Shown piece after piece: positions 17,292 to 28,100 of a stretch of 64,000 bases of DNA. The notes under the pieces were generated by a model. The model had not been told where the DNA came from and did not search any database. It saw only the letters and a list, made by a program, of their open reading frames with translations. Position numbers and translations under genes: made by a program. Each line of letters starts with the position of its first letter. Positions within the stretch are counted from its first letter, which is position 1. The DNA is taken from positions 21,120 to 85,119 of the forward strand of contig CAYZBG010000010.1 of NCBI GenBank assembly GCA_964476565.1, in the 5' to 3' direction. The stretch is from CAMAXB01 sp964476565 (lineage in GTDB: Bacteria > Verrucomicrobiota > Verrucomicrobiia > Opitutales > Opitutaceae).

Positions 17292-18194
17292 ATGGCTGGA
17301 AGAACGCAACGGATGGCGGTGACTGGGGGACGCGGGCGGCTCGCCTCGCTGATTGCCGACGCCTTTTCGGCGCCGTCCTATGACCTGCGGCTTTTCTCGC
17401 GCACGGCAGGGCGGGGATTTGCGCCGCTCGCCTCGCTGGCCCGGCCGGAAACCCTTGCGGACACGGACGTCATTCTCCACCTCGCCTGGAGCACGTTGCC
17501 CGCCACCTCGGAGAAGGCCCCAGGGACCGAAGCGGCCCACGACCTTCCCCTGCTCGAATCGCTGCTCGCCACGCTCGCCGCCACTCCGGGAGCGGACCGA
17601 CGGCATTTCGTGTTCTTTTCGTCGGGCGGTACGGTCTATGGCAATGCACCCGGTCGGCCCAATGTAGAGGACGATCCCTGTCATCCGATTGGCCACTACG
17701 GCCGCGCGAAACGTGAGGCGGAGCGCCGGGTAGAACACTATGCGCGGGAGCACGGTCTGCCCTGCACCATCCTGCGCATCGCGAATCCCTACGGTTATCC
17801 GGTGCCGAAGAATCGTGCCCAAGGCCTGATTCCGCATGCGCTGCGCTGTGCAACCGAAGGCCAGCCCCTCACGCTGTGGGGCGACGGTACGGCGCGGAAA
17901 GACTTCCTGTACTACACGGATTTTCTGGCCGGACTCGCCAGCGTGCTGCGCGAACGCCTGACGGGAACCTACAACCTGTGCGCCGGTGAATCCCACCAGG
18001 TGCGCGAGGTGCTGGACTTGGTCGAAGCACAGACCGGTGCGCCGATTGCACTGACCTTCACGGCGGCACCGAATTGGGACGTGCACGACAGCCGACTCGA
18101 CCGCACGCGGCTCTCCGCCGCGACCGGGTGGCGTCCGCTCGTCCCCCTGACCGAAGGCATCCGCCGGGCGGCCGCCGGCTACGCCAGCCCCTGA
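17292..18194 (+). CDS. NAD-dependent epimerase/dehydratase (extended SDR)
   Basis: This short-chain dehydrogenase has 300 residues. The nucleotide-binding loop reads VTGGRGRLASLI at residues 10-21, a variant of TGxxGxxG. Then come FFSSGGTVYG at about 108-117 and the catalytic YGRAK at 136-140. LTLWGDGTARKDFLY is the usual substrate-binding segment of UDP-glucose epimerase-like and dTDP-sugar dehydratase-like enzymes. It follows the GT4 gene by 4 bp and precedes the first GT-C gene by 6 bp, so it is translated in the same unit. It should make or modify a nucleotide sugar used by the locus. The precise reaction (4-epimerase, 4,6-dehydratase or reductase) cannot be assigned. Confidence 0.8.
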   Translation: MAGRTQRMAVTGGRGRLASLIADAFSAPSYDLRLFSRTAGRGFAPLASLARPETLADTDVILHLAWSTLPATSEKAPGTEAAHDLPLLESLLATLAATPGADRRHFVFFSSGGTVYGNAPGRPNVEDDPCHPIGHYGRAKREAERRVEHYAREHGLPCTILRIANPYGYPVPKNRAQGLIPHALRCATEGQPLTLWGDGTARKDFLYYTDFLAGLASVLRERLTGTYNLCAGESHQVREVLDLVEAQTGAPIALTFTAAPNWDVHDSRLDRTRLSAATGWRPLVPLTEGIRRAAAGYASP

Positions 18195-18200
18195 TCGACG

Positions 18201-20282
18201 ATGGACCCGGATCGCGAGCGCCCCCCTTTCGCCCGCCTCGGCACCCTACTTGGCTTCGGCCTGATCGCCGCGCTCGCGCTCTGGACGCTGAGCCGCGGGT
18301 GGCACGCCTCGATCCAGGACCGGCACGACTTTCGTCAGATTCAGACCGCATTCAGCATTCAATGGCTGCAGGAGACGGGCTTCCAGGCCGCCTACGAAAC
18401 GCCGCTCTTCGGCCCGCCCTGGTCGATTCCGATGGAGTTCCCGGTGTACCAAGGCCTCGCCGCCATTCTGAGCAACGTGCTCGGGACGGGCCTTGAACCC
18501 ACCGGACGGGCGGTCAGCGCGTTTTTCTTCCTCGCCCTGCTGCCGGCGGTTTTCCTCATCGCCGGACACTACGGACTACGCGGCCGGGAGCGCCTCTGGC
18601 CCGTGGCGGCGGTGCTGCTTGCGCCGATCTACCTGTTCTACGCCCGCACGGTGATGATCGAGACGACGGCACTCGGTCTCGCCGGGTGGTTTCTGTATGC
18701 GCACCTGCGGGCGGTGGGGGAGCGCCACGCCGGATTTGTCATCCTGGCCACCTTCTTTGCGGTCGGTGCCGCGCTGGCGAAGATCACCACCCTCGTGGCC
18801 TTCGTACCGGCCGCCGGCCTGATGGCATTGCCCGCCCTGCGCGCGGCGTGGTCAAAACGTGGCGACGACCCGCGGGCCCTCGTCACGACCGTCCTCTGCG
18901 CCGGCTTACCGCTGGCGGCCGCGTTGGGTGCAACGCTCGCTTGGGTGAGCTACTCTGACGCGCTCAAATCGGACAATCCCTACGCCGGTTTCCTGACCTC
19001 GTCGGCGCTGTCGGAGTGGAACTGGGGCACGTGGGACCAGCGCTTCGCGCTAGGCTTCTGGGCCGAACTCGGGCACAGCCTGAAAGGCTACGTTTTCAGT
19101 CCGACCTCGCTCACCGTGCTGGCGGTGGCCCTCGCGGCCGGCACCGGGCGCACGCGCCGGCTCATGCTGGCGGCCGCCGGACTCTTCCTGGCCGGACCGC
19201 TGCTCTTCGCCAATCTGTATTGGCGGCACGACTACTATTTCTGCGCCAACGCCGTCTTTCTGCTCGCCGCCGCCGGGTTTGTTCTCGCCGAAGCCCGCCG
19301 CAACCCGGCGCTGCCGGCCGCTGTGCGCCGCCTGCTGCCGCTGCTCTTCTTCGCCGGACAGTGGTTCGGCTACCAGGCCCACTTTGGTGACTACACGCGC
19401 CGCGAGCTGCCCCCGGCCCCGGGCGTATCGGTCGCCCTCGCCGCCGCCACGCCGCCCGACGGGGTGGTGTTGATCTACGGGTGGGATTGGAACGCCACCG
19501 TGCCCTATTACGCGCACCGACGCGCCATCATGGTCCGCAACGGATTCGAGGACGACCATGCCGCGCTCGACGCGGTGCTTGACCGCCTCGCTCCGTTGCG
19601 CGTGACCGCCATGGTGGTCTACAATCCCTCGCTGCAACGCTCGCCCGAGTTCATCCGGGCCCGAACGGAACGCTTTGGCTTCGCACCGACCCCACTCGTG
19701 ACCGGGGCCGCCGGCGATCTTTACGTGGGCGAGGAGGCACTGCTGCCGGCGGCGCAGGCACTGCAAGGCCAGCTCCTGCCCGACACCACCCTCCAGGTCG
19801 CATTCGCGGAGCAGGATACCGGGCCGGCGTTGCAGGACGAACCCTTGTCGGGGGTCACGTTGGCTTCCTTCCACCCCCAGCCGAGTCGCGCCCGGGCCCT
19901 GCACGGCTTCGTTCGCGGCGAACATGAGGGCCGCCCTTCCCTCATGGCCCACCCGGTGGCGGAACTGCATTTCGAACCGCCAACAGAGGCCCGCTCCCTG
20001 AGCGTCGAATACGGCATTTACCCCGGCGCGTACGCGGCCGACGCGAGTTCGGTGACGGATGGAGTGACGTTCGAAATCATCGAGATCAGACCGAACGGCG
20101 TGCGACGGACGCTGCTCCGCCGCACGCTGGACCCCGTCGCGAACGAGTCCGATCGCGGCACGCAACGCGAGACGTTGGCCGCCGGACCCTTTTCCGGAGC
20201 GGTCATGTTCCGCACCACCGCCGGCCCGGCCGGCCGGTTCAACAGCGACTGGGCGTACTGGAGCCGGATCGAGTTTCGGTGA
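18201..20282 (+). CDS. GT-C-like membrane glycosyltransferase with shared C-terminal module
   Basis: This multi-pass membrane protein has 693 residues. About a dozen hydrophobic helices fill residues 10-400, after which a soluble part follows. The first periplasmic loop has DRHDFRQIQTAFSIQW and then PPWSIPMEFPVYQ, a pattern repeated in three other proteins here (20307, 30578, 32702). GT-C enzymes carry acidic residues in this loop and use lipid-linked sugar donors at the periplasmic face. Residues from about 595 form the module shared across the locus: TDGVTFEI, LLRRTLDPVANESDRGTQ, and a terminal NSDWAYWSRIEF. It is the last plus-strand gene of a long run and converges on the minus-strand paralog with a 24-bp gap. 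Substrate is unknown. Confidence 0.75.
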   Translation: MDPDRERPPFARLGTLLGFGLIAALALWTLSRGWHASIQDRHDFRQIQTAFSIQWLQETGFQAAYETPLFGPPWSIPMEFPVYQGLAAILSNVLGTGLEPTGRAVSAFFFLALLPAVFLIAGHYGLRGRERLWPVAAVLLAPIYLFYARTVMIETTALGLAGWFLYAHLRAVGERHAGFVILATFFAVGAALAKITTLVAFVPAAGLMALPALRAAWSKRGDDPRALVTTVLCAGLPLAAALGATLAWVSYSDALKSDNPYAGFLTSSALSEWNWGTWDQRFALGFWAELGHSLKGYVFSPTSLTVLAVALAAGTGRTRRLMLAAAGLFLAGPLLFANLYWRHDYYFCANAVFLLAAAGFVLAEARRNPALPAAVRRLLPLLFFAGQWFGYQAHFGDYTRRELPPAPGVSVALAAATPPDGVVLIYGWDWNATVPYYAHRRAIMVRNGFEDDHAALDAVLDRLAPLRVTAMVVYNPSLQRSPEFIRARTERFGFAPTPLVTGAAGDLYVGEEALLPAAQALQGQLLPDTTLQVAFAEQDTGPALQDEPLSGVTLASFHPQPSRARALHGFVRGEHEGRPSLMAHPVAELHFEPPTEARSLSVEYGIYPGAYAADASSVTDGVTFEIIEIRPNGVRRTLLRRTLDPVANESDRGTQRETLAAGPFSGAVMFRTTAGPAGRFNSDWAYWSRIEFR

Positions 20283-20306
20283 GGCGGGCAGACCCGAGCG
20301 CCTGCG

Positions 20307-22415
20307 CTACGGGGCCGGCTCGATCGTGAGCGCGCCGAGCATGATCCAGTCACAGGTGTCGCGGCCGTTGGGTCCGGGACCGAAAAACAGCTCCACCTCT
20401 CCGGCCTCCGCGAGCTCGAAGGTGACCTCCCACGGGCGAATGCCGCGATGGTCGGCCCGGGCCCGGGGATCAAAGAGGAGGGAGTGCAACACGCGGCTTT
20501 CGCCGGCAGCACCCAAGGCGCGCAGCGTCACCTCGACGCCGTCCGTGGTCTTGTCGTCCGGCTGGGACAGATCGTACGCGACGGGCGGCGTGATCTCCAA
20601 GGTCGTGCGCAGGACGTGGCGGCCGGCCGGAAGGGCGAAGACCAGCCGGGTCATCGGATGCGCGTTGTAGCGCGGACGTCCCCCGCTGCCGTCGAGCGCC
20701 GGGCCGAAGCTGGCGAAGAAACGTACCGGCTGCGGCGACATGGCCTGAAACGGGATTAGCTGGTGGCGCAGCAGGTCGGCGGTGCGGAACCACTCGCCCG
20801 CGAGGCGTTCCGGCGGCGGTTCGGCGCCGGGCGCCCACTCGACCTCGTGAAAACCCTTCTCCTGGAGCAGGCGCGTGCTCTCCGCGCGGCGGTCGGCCTG
20901 GAGATAGACGGTCATGTTCTTCCAGCGGTAGAGCGGACGCACATCGATGCCAAAGTCGACGAACCAGTCGCTCAGGCGCACGGTGTGGTCGGTGGAGTCC
21001 GCGACCAGCAGCGCGCCGATCTTTTCGTCGCGCAGGTTCGCGAGGGCCTGCTGGAGCCGGTCGGTATAACGCACTTCGCCGACCCGTAGCATGAGGGCGC
21101 GGCGCTCGGAAAAAAACGGCCAGAACGAATCCCAGTCCTGACCGGTGATCACGATCACGTCCTCGGGCCGGGTCAGTTCCCGCAACGACATGGTCAGGCC
21201 GTTACCGCCGTGGCTGATGCCGCGCTGCTGGGGAAAATAGTAATGAAAATACTGATACACCTGCCCGCCCGCGACGGCGAGCGCAGCCGCGGCCACCACC
21301 CAGCGGGGCGCACGCGTCTCGGCAAGGCCGACGAGCGCGAGCCCCATGGCACCGACGATCAGCACGGTATTGGCCACGAAGTAGTACTCGTGCAGGGCAT
21401 AGAGCTCGGGGAAGATGACCAGCGCGGAAGCAAAGACGGCCGAGCAAACGACGATCTCGCGCCAGCGAGGGCGGGCGGCCAGCACGGCCACCAAGGCGCA
21501 GGCCACGAGTGCCGGCAGCCAGCTCATCGCCTCGGCCACGATGCGCCCCTTCATCGCCCACATCTCAGGCGAAAGCCGGGTTTCCCACGTGCCGAGGTTG
21601 AAATTCTGCAGCCGGTCCGAGGTCAGGAAGTGCGCCATGGGGTTGCGCGCCTTGACCGTGTCCGCGAAACGCAACCACGCATAGGTCAGGGCAAAGGGCG
21701 CGGCGGTGGCCGCCACCATCCAGCCCAGGACCGGGCGCAGCCGTCCCTCGCGCCACGCCCGCCACAGGGTGACGAGTGCCCAGCCTCCGGCCGGGATCAA
21801 GTAGAGCAGGTAGGTCGTCACCTTCACCGCACCGGCGCCGGCTCCGGCCAGATTGGCGATCACCAGCCAACCGAGGCTACGGCGGTCCACCGCGGTCATG
21901 AAGGCGTGCCAGAACCAGAGACTGAACATCAACGCCATCGTCTCGATCAGGAAGCCGCGCACATAGAAGACGTAGAGCGGACAGGTCAGGAGCAGCCCGA
22001 TCACCAGCCAGCGCCGGCCGTACGCTACGCCGACGCGGCCGAGGAGGAGAAAGACCGCCGGCAGGCAGAGGTAAAAACACACGATGCTGACCAGACGACC
22101 GGACTTGGTCAGGTCGAGACCGGTGGCATTCGACACGCCCACCACCGTCCACTGGTAGAGCGGGAACTCCATCGGAATGGACCACGGCTTACCCAGGACG
22201 GGAGTGGGATAAGCGAGCGAGAAGTCGTTGTCCTTCTGGATATGATAGGCGGATAGGGCCGTCTGCGCCTGGCGAAACTCGATTCCCGGCAGGTTGCGGC
22301 TCGTCCATCCCACGCGCACACCCCAAAGATGAAAGGCCGCACACAGGGCCACGAACGCCACCCAGAACCACATCTCGGCGCGGCGCGGGCGATCAGGGGG
22401 CGGAAGTTCAGCCAT
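20307..22415 (-). CDS. GT-C-like membrane glycosyltransferase with shared C-terminal module
   Basis: The protein has 702 residues from the ATG at 22415; an open frame continues upstream but is arginine-rich and non-membrane, so it was excluded. The first loop contains EFRQAQTALSAYHIQ and KPWSIPMEFPLYQW, nearly identical to the protein at 32702. Protein and DNA similarity around 22190-22260 and 34590-34700 is strong enough to imply fairly recent duplication. Many membrane helices span about 18-430. The C-terminal module has TDGVEVTLR, LLFDPRARADHRGI and DWIMLGALTI. The gene lies alone on the minus strand between plus-strand neighbours, divergent from the gene at 22595. It is predicted to transfer a sugar at the periplasmic side of the inner membrane. 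Confidence 0.75.
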   Translation of the reverse strand: MAELPPPDRPRRAEMWFWVAFVALCAAFHLWGVRVGWTSRNLPGIEFRQAQTALSAYHIQKDNDFSLAYPTPVLGKPWSIPMEFPLYQWTVVGVSNATGLDLTKSGRLVSIVCFYLCLPAVFLLLGRVGVAYGRRWLVIGLLLTCPLYVFYVRGFLIETMALMFSLWFWHAFMTAVDRRSLGWLVIANLAGAGAGAVKVTTYLLYLIPAGGWALVTLWRAWREGRLRPVLGWMVAATAAPFALTYAWLRFADTVKARNPMAHFLTSDRLQNFNLGTWETRLSPEMWAMKGRIVAEAMSWLPALVACALVAVLAARPRWREIVVCSAVFASALVIFPELYALHEYYFVANTVLIVGAMGLALVGLAETRAPRWVVAAAALAVAGGQVYQYFHYYFPQQRGISHGGNGLTMSLRELTRPEDVIVITGQDWDSFWPFFSERRALMLRVGEVRYTDRLQQALANLRDEKIGALLVADSTDHTVRLSDWFVDFGIDVRPLYRWKNMTVYLQADRRAESTRLLQEKGFHEVEWAPGAEPPPERLAGEWFRTADLLRHQLIPFQAMSPQPVRFFASFGPALDGSGGRPRYNAHPMTRLVFALPAGRHVLRTTLEITPPVAYDLSQPDDKTTDGVEVTLRALGAAGESRVLHSLLFDPRARADHRGIRPWEVTFELAEAGEVELFFGPGPNGRDTCDWIMLGALTIEPAP

Positions 22416-22594
22416 GCCCTGAAGCAAAATCCCGGCACCTAGGTGGCAATCCGATTCTCGTACCGTCATCCAGTCCGTCACGGTCGGCGGCACCCAGCCC
22501 GGACATTTGCCAATCAGCGGATAGAACAGGAGGCCGTTGGAATGGCGTTGTGGATACGCCGTGCGGTCGACTGAGTACACGCGTCCGCTTTCGC

Positions 22595-25108
22595 GTGAGC
22601 TCCCCTGCTTCAACCCCGGTCCCGGCGCGCCTCGCGTCGTGGCGCAGAGGCACCTTTGCCCTGGTGCTCGGCGCCGTGCTGCTGGTCGCCACCATCGCCA
22701 TTTGGTGGCGGAATCACGATATCCTGCGCGACCTGTACGACGCCTCATCGGTCATCGCCGGCGTGGGCAAGCTTGAGGCCGGACTGAAGCCTTACGCCGA
22801 CTTTCGGTCCACCATGCAAACGGCGACCTACTGGTTGAACGCCGGGGCGGAGGCGCTGTTCGGCTCCCACTATCTCGGTCTGGTCAAGGGTGGGCTGGTG
22901 CTCAATCTCTGTGGCGGACTGGCGCTCGCCTGGTTGTGGCGGCGATCCTTCCCACCGGTGGGCGCCGTGCTGCTCGCCGGGGCGGTCACGCTCGCCGGAC
23001 TCGCGCCGCATGTGTTTGTTTTCTACAATCCGGTTGGCATGCTTTGCCTCGCCGCCGTTTGGGCCGGCCTCTCCGCCGAGCCCCGCTTTAGGCCGTGGCG
23101 TGGCGTCGATGCCGGGCTGGTGAGCGCGGCGCTGGTGGTGGGAGGGATGAACAAGATCAACTTCCACTGCCTCACCCTTGCCGTCGCCGGCCTGCTGGTC
23201 GCGCAGTCGGTCATGACCGGCCGGCAGTCCTTGAAGTCGGCGGCGGCCTCCGGCGCCTGGTTAATCGGTCTCGGATTGTTCGCCCCCATCGGCCTGGAGT
23301 TGGCGTGGACCGGCGCCAGCCTGTCGGCATGGAGTTACAACGTGCTCGAACTTCCGAGCGAACGGGTCGGCTTCGCCCTGGCCGGCTTTTCGACCGACCT
23401 GCTGTGGCAGCCGCCCTACGATGTTCACCACAGCGTGATCTTTAAACCCTTCGGCGCGGCCGGCGCAGGTCTGGTGCTGATCGCGGCTGCCCTCGCTTGG
23501 AACTCCACCCGGCGCCTCGGCCTCCCGTCCCTGCGGCGCGCCGGCAGCCTCGTCCTCCTCGTGGTCACCGTGACGGCCCTGCTCGCCGGTGGCTTCCTCC
23601 TCACGACCACCAATGTCGAGATCATCACGCTGACCTCCCTGGCGTTTCCCGTCGGCGCGGCCGCGCTGGTGGCCGCCCACCGTCGGGACGCCACCCGACC
23701 TTTGACCGGCTTTGCCGGCGGACTCGTCCCCGCCGTATCCATCTTATGGATCGTGGTGGGCGGTTATGCCTCGTGGCAGGGCTCCCGCGTCATTTTCGGC
23801 GACACGCCGCCCCGCCGAGAAGCATATGTGCGGCTCGAGAGCCCCAGCCCTGCCGCAGCCTACCTCCGCGGCGTTCGCCTCGAACCCGGATGGCATGACG
23901 CGCTCCTCGCCACGATCAAGGAGATCGAACGGATCGAACAGACCGATCCCCAGCTCGCCGGGGTGCTCTTCGGACCGGCTTTTGAGTGGATGGAGCGGGC
24001 CTATCCCGCCAGCCGGGTGCCCGAGATGCCGGTCTGGTACCACCACGGCACGTCCCTTTCGAGTGACGACGGTCCGTGGCTGGAAGCCCGGCTGCGGGAA
24101 AAAGGGGTGCAGCGCCTCATCCTCAACCCCAACTGGGAAAGCTGGCCGGGATCGTTCTGGCTGCACCTGGCAACGGAGTTCCGCTCCGTGGACCTGAGCC
24201 GCTTTACCCGGGTCTACGAACGCAAGGGCAACCGAGGGCTGGCTGGACCGGCACCGGCCGCAGTCGAACTCAAACCCTGGTCGTTCCGCGAACACACGGG
24301 CAGCAACGTTCACTGGGGATCCGGGCGGATCTCGGAGGGGGTTGCGCTGTTCGACGGTCCGTGGGGGCGCTTTGCCGGTCGTATAGGCGGCCTGGAGTGG
24401 ACTTGGAATCAGGGCCCCTTCCTCGCGCAGGGAAATTTCGTGCTGCTCTATGTCGGGGACGGTGCTCCTGCCGTGGCAACCTGCCGCATCCTCGGGCTCG
24501 GCGGCGGCGACGCGGCCCCACTCTTCGAGGAAACGCACACCCTGTCCCGGGAACGTCCGGAGATCCGGCTGCCGTTCCAGGTGAGCGCGGGCGGGAAGCC
24601 GATCCGTCTGTCGATCGAGACCGACACGGATGGCACGTCCCACGTGCTCGGAGGCTGGCGGGATCTCCGCATCGGACATGCCGGCGACGCACCCGCGCCA
24701 CCGCCAGCCATCGTCGCCGGCCTGTCCGCGATGAATCCCACGGCTGCCGTCGCCGGGCCCGTGATCCGTCTTCCAGCCGGCGTGGCTCCGGCCGACGGTG
24801 GCTGGCATCCGGCTCCGTTCGAATTCTGGCAACCCGTCGCTGCCGGGCGGCACGCCGTGACCGTGTCTTTGGACCTCCAACGCCGGCCCGACCGGAGCGG
24901 ACATCCCACCCTGCTCACGTTGGCGTGGTACAAGGCGGGGCGGATCGAGTTCCTGCGTCAGACCATCGTGCACCCCGAGGATCGCGACACCCTTGAGCTT
25001 TCAGCCGGACTACCCGAGTCCGGCGGTTGGGTCGGCGTGCTGGGCCTCGCCGCCGATCCGACGCTGGATGCCAGCATCCGGGCCCGCCTGCCGGACTGGC
25101 GCTGGTAA
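22595..25108 (+). CDS. Large GT-C-like membrane protein, first of a pair
   Basis: This 837-residue protein starts from the GTG at 22595; another GTG at 22550 is possible. A membrane helix (ALVLGAVLLVATIAI) is followed by RNHDILRDLYDASSVIAGVG and YADFRSTMQTATYWLNAG, then further helices to about residue 400. The remaining half is soluble and beta-rich. It is homologous along its length to the protein at 44461, which has DDLYDYGLVMSGVG, YRDFVTPIQTGVF and the shared GGxNKIxF segment. The acidic first loop and overall shape suggest a GT-C transferase, but the family differs from its neighbours and the C-terminal module of the other GT-C proteins is not evident. An intrinsic terminator follows 40 bp after the stop. 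Confidence 0.7.
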   Translation: MSSPASTPVPARLASWRRGTFALVLGAVLLVATIAIWWRNHDILRDLYDASSVIAGVGKLEAGLKPYADFRSTMQTATYWLNAGAEALFGSHYLGLVKGGLVLNLCGGLALAWLWRRSFPPVGAVLLAGAVTLAGLAPHVFVFYNPVGMLCLAAVWAGLSAEPRFRPWRGVDAGLVSAALVVGGMNKINFHCLTLAVAGLLVAQSVMTGRQSLKSAAASGAWLIGLGLFAPIGLELAWTGASLSAWSYNVLELPSERVGFALAGFSTDLLWQPPYDVHHSVIFKPFGAAGAGLVLIAAALAWNSTRRLGLPSLRRAGSLVLLVVTVTALLAGGFLLTTTNVEIITLTSLAFPVGAAALVAAHRRDATRPLTGFAGGLVPAVSILWIVVGGYASWQGSRVIFGDTPPRREAYVRLESPSPAAAYLRGVRLEPGWHDALLATIKEIERIEQTDPQLAGVLFGPAFEWMERAYPASRVPEMPVWYHHGTSLSSDDGPWLEARLREKGVQRLILNPNWESWPGSFWLHLATEFRSVDLSRFTRVYERKGNRGLAGPAPAAVELKPWSFREHTGSNVHWGSGRISEGVALFDGPWGRFAGRIGGLEWTWNQGPFLAQGNFVLLYVGDGAPAVATCRILGLGGGDAAPLFEETHTLSRERPEIRLPFQVSAGGKPIRLSIETDTDGTSHVLGGWRDLRIGHAGDAPAPPPAIVAGLSAMNPTAAVAGPVIRLPAGVAPADGGWHPAPFEFWQPVAAGRHAVTVSLDLQRRPDRSGHPTLLTLAWYKAGRIEFLRQTIVHPEDRDTLELSAGLPESGGWVGVLGLAADPTLDASIRARLPDWRW

Positions 25109-25147
25109 GGGCCACGCTCATTATCAGGCTTTACTCCACGGAGGGCG

Positions 25148-25172
25148 GGCCCGCTTAATTTCGGGCCTTTTT
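25148..25172 (+). terminator. Intrinsic terminator directly before the next start codon
   Basis: GGCCCG at 25148-25153 pairs with CGGGCC at 25162-25167 across an 8-base loop and is followed by five T residues at 25168-25172. It lies 40 bp after the stop at 25108. The start codon of the giant GT gene is at 25174, one base beyond the T-tract, so little room is left for a separate promoter or ribosome-binding site. Confidence 0.75.
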
Positions 25173-25173
25173 C

Positions 25174-28100
25174 ATGAGTTCCGCCGCCGACTTCCGGTAT
25201 CACATCGACACCCCCGCCACGTGGCGGCCCGAAAGCGCGTTTCTCCACATCATGGGCTGGCTTTACGTCGGCCCGGAAGGCGGCTGCCTCGACATCCGCG
25301 CGCGGGTCGACGACCGGATCAGCCTGGGCAACTACGGCCTCGAGCGTCCTGACCTGCTTGCCTCCCTGGGCGACTCGCTCGGCGCCCGGCGCAGCGGCTT
25401 CATCCTGCGGGCCCAGACCTGGCGGGGCGCCCGGAGACTCGCCTTGGATTTTCACGACGGCACCCGGTGGCGGGAGTTTTTCTCCACTCCGCTCGACACC
25501 ACCGCGCTTCCCGCGGACGCGGTCAAGCCGCCGCGCTACCTGCGCGCGGTCACCGTGTATCAAACGCTTCACTACCTTTACCGGTACTTTCACCGCGAGT
25601 CCTGGCGCACCCTCTGCCGGGAGACGGATGCGGTGCTGGCCGATGTCACGACGTACCCGTGCGACACGGGCGGCATCGAGCCCTTCATCGGCCAGATCGA
25701 GAATCCCGGCTACTGGATCAATGCCGGTTACGACAAGTTCCGCGTCACCGGCTGGGCCTTTCGCACGGACGGCGAGATCCTGCAGTTGAGCGCGACCACC
25801 GGCGTACTGACGGAGAACCGCCTGGTGTATCCGAAGGACCGGCCCGACGTCGCCGAGCACCGCAAGGACCACCCCGGATGCGGCCGCTCCGGGTATTACG
25901 GTCTTGTCGACATCCGCCACGACGTTCCGAACCCGGTTAATTTGAAGATCTTCGCCGACCTGCCCGACGGCATGCGGCTGCTCGCGTTCAGCCGGCGCAT
26001 GTACCTCGACCGCCGCGATGCGCATAATGGTCCGATCCAAATCTACCGTCCGGCCCTGTTCTACAAGGTGCTCGCGGCCCTGCTGCGCGGTGCCCTGCTC
26101 GGCCGCTACCGCTTTGACAGCTGGAAGGAAGCTCGCGGAGAAATCGAACGTCTGCGCCAGCATCTGGCGTCGACCCTCGGCCGGGGCGAGCCGGTCAAGC
26201 TGCCCGAGGTCATTGCCCGCCGCCGGGATCAGGATCCCTACACGCGGTGGTGCTGGCACAACCGTCTCACGCCCCGGTTGCGCGCGGTCCTCGCCCAGGA
26301 CTCGGCCGCCGTGGTGAAGGCCGGCGGTCCGCTGATCAGCGTGGTCGTCCCCGCCTACAATACGCCGGAAAAGTACCTCGGCGAACTCATCGCCTGCCTC
26401 AAGGCCCAGATTTACCCGCGCTGGGAGCTGTGCATTGCCGACGACGCCTCGCCCCAGCCGCATGTGCGGCGGATCCTTGAACAAGCGGCAAAGGAGGATG
26501 CACGCATCAAGCCGGTGTTCCGCCCGGAGAATGGCCATATCTCCCGTGCGACCAACTCGGCGCTCGACGTCGCCACCGGCGAGTTCGTCGCCCTGGTGGA
26601 TCACGACGATCTGCTGCCAGACGACGCGCTGCTGCATGTCGCGCAGGCGATCGTCGCGCACCCCACGGCCGGGTACCTCTACACCGACGAGGACAAGATC
26701 GACGACACCGGCCGGCGGTTCGACCCGCACCTCAAAGGCGGGTGGAGCCCGGAGATGGCCATCACGCACAACTACACGCACCATCTCACGGTCATTCGCC
26801 GCGACATCGTGGAACGGGCGGGCCGGCTCCGGCCCGACTACAACGGCGCGCAGGACATCGATCTCTTCCTGCGCTGCTTTGAACTGATCCCGGCCGGAGA
26901 CGTCGTACATGTCCCGTACGTATGCTACCACTGGCGCGCGCACGCCGAGAGTACCGCGCAACGCGGCGACCAGAAGGGTTATTTGTTCGACGCGGCCCGT
27001 CGCGCCATTGCCGACGCCGTTACCCGACGCAGCCTGCGCGCGGAACCCGTGCTACCGGGCTTCGCCCGCGAGTACGCGCTGTGTCTGCACCAGTTGAAGT
27101 GGGATCCGGCCCTCCTCCGCGAGAACCCGGTAACGATCGTGATTCCGACCAAGGATCGCGCCGATCTGCTGGCGCGGTGCCTCGATTCCCTTGCGCGCAC
27201 AACGCCGAAGGAGTCGGTCAAGGTGGTCGTGGTCGACGACGCCTCCACTGACCTCGCCGCCCTCGCCCTGCTCGAAAGCCTGCCCGCCCGCGCTGATCTC
27301 CGCGTCGAAGTGGTGCGTGCGCCGGCCTCGGCCGACGGCTTCAACTACTCGAGGCTCGTCAACCTCGGCACGGCACGCGCAGACACGCCGCTCGTCCTAC
27401 ACCTCAACAACGACGTCGAGGCCACGTCACCCGGCTGGCTGGAAGACCTGGTCGGCTGGAGCACGGTTCCAGGCGTCGGCGTGGTCGGGGCCAAGCTGCT
27501 CTACCCGGACGGCACGGTGAACCACGCCGGCATCGGTTTCGGCCGGGAGGATGGACTCGCCCACGTCCTCTTCGAGCGGTTGCCCGCGGCGGACTTTGGG
27601 TACTTCTTCCTGCCGCACGCCGCGCGCAACGTGGCCGCCGTGACCGGCGCCTGCCTGCTCACGCCCACTGCGCTCTACCGCGACCTTGGCGGCTTCGATG
27701 AAAAGGAGCTCGGCGTGGCCTACAACGACGTGGACTACTGCCTGCGCACGCAGGCCGCCGGCCGGCGCGTTGTCGTGTCGCCCCAGGCGGTGCTCACGCA
27801 TGTGGGCAGCGCCTCGCGGGGCAACCAGTACACGGAACGCGAGCATGTCGCCTTCCTCGCCCGCCACGGCGGCTACCGCGACCCGTATCACAGCGAGACG
27901 CTCTCCTTCCCGCCTTCGCACCTCCCGCTCGATCCGTACCACCGGCGCCACGCGCAGGCGCCGCGGCCCTTCAAGGCGGTCGTACTCACGCACAATCTCA
28001 ACTTCGAGGGTGCGCCCATTTTCATCTTCGAACTCGCGCGCTACCTCGCCGAGCAGCCGGGAGTGTCGATCACCGTCGCCTCGCCCCAGGAAGGTCCGCT

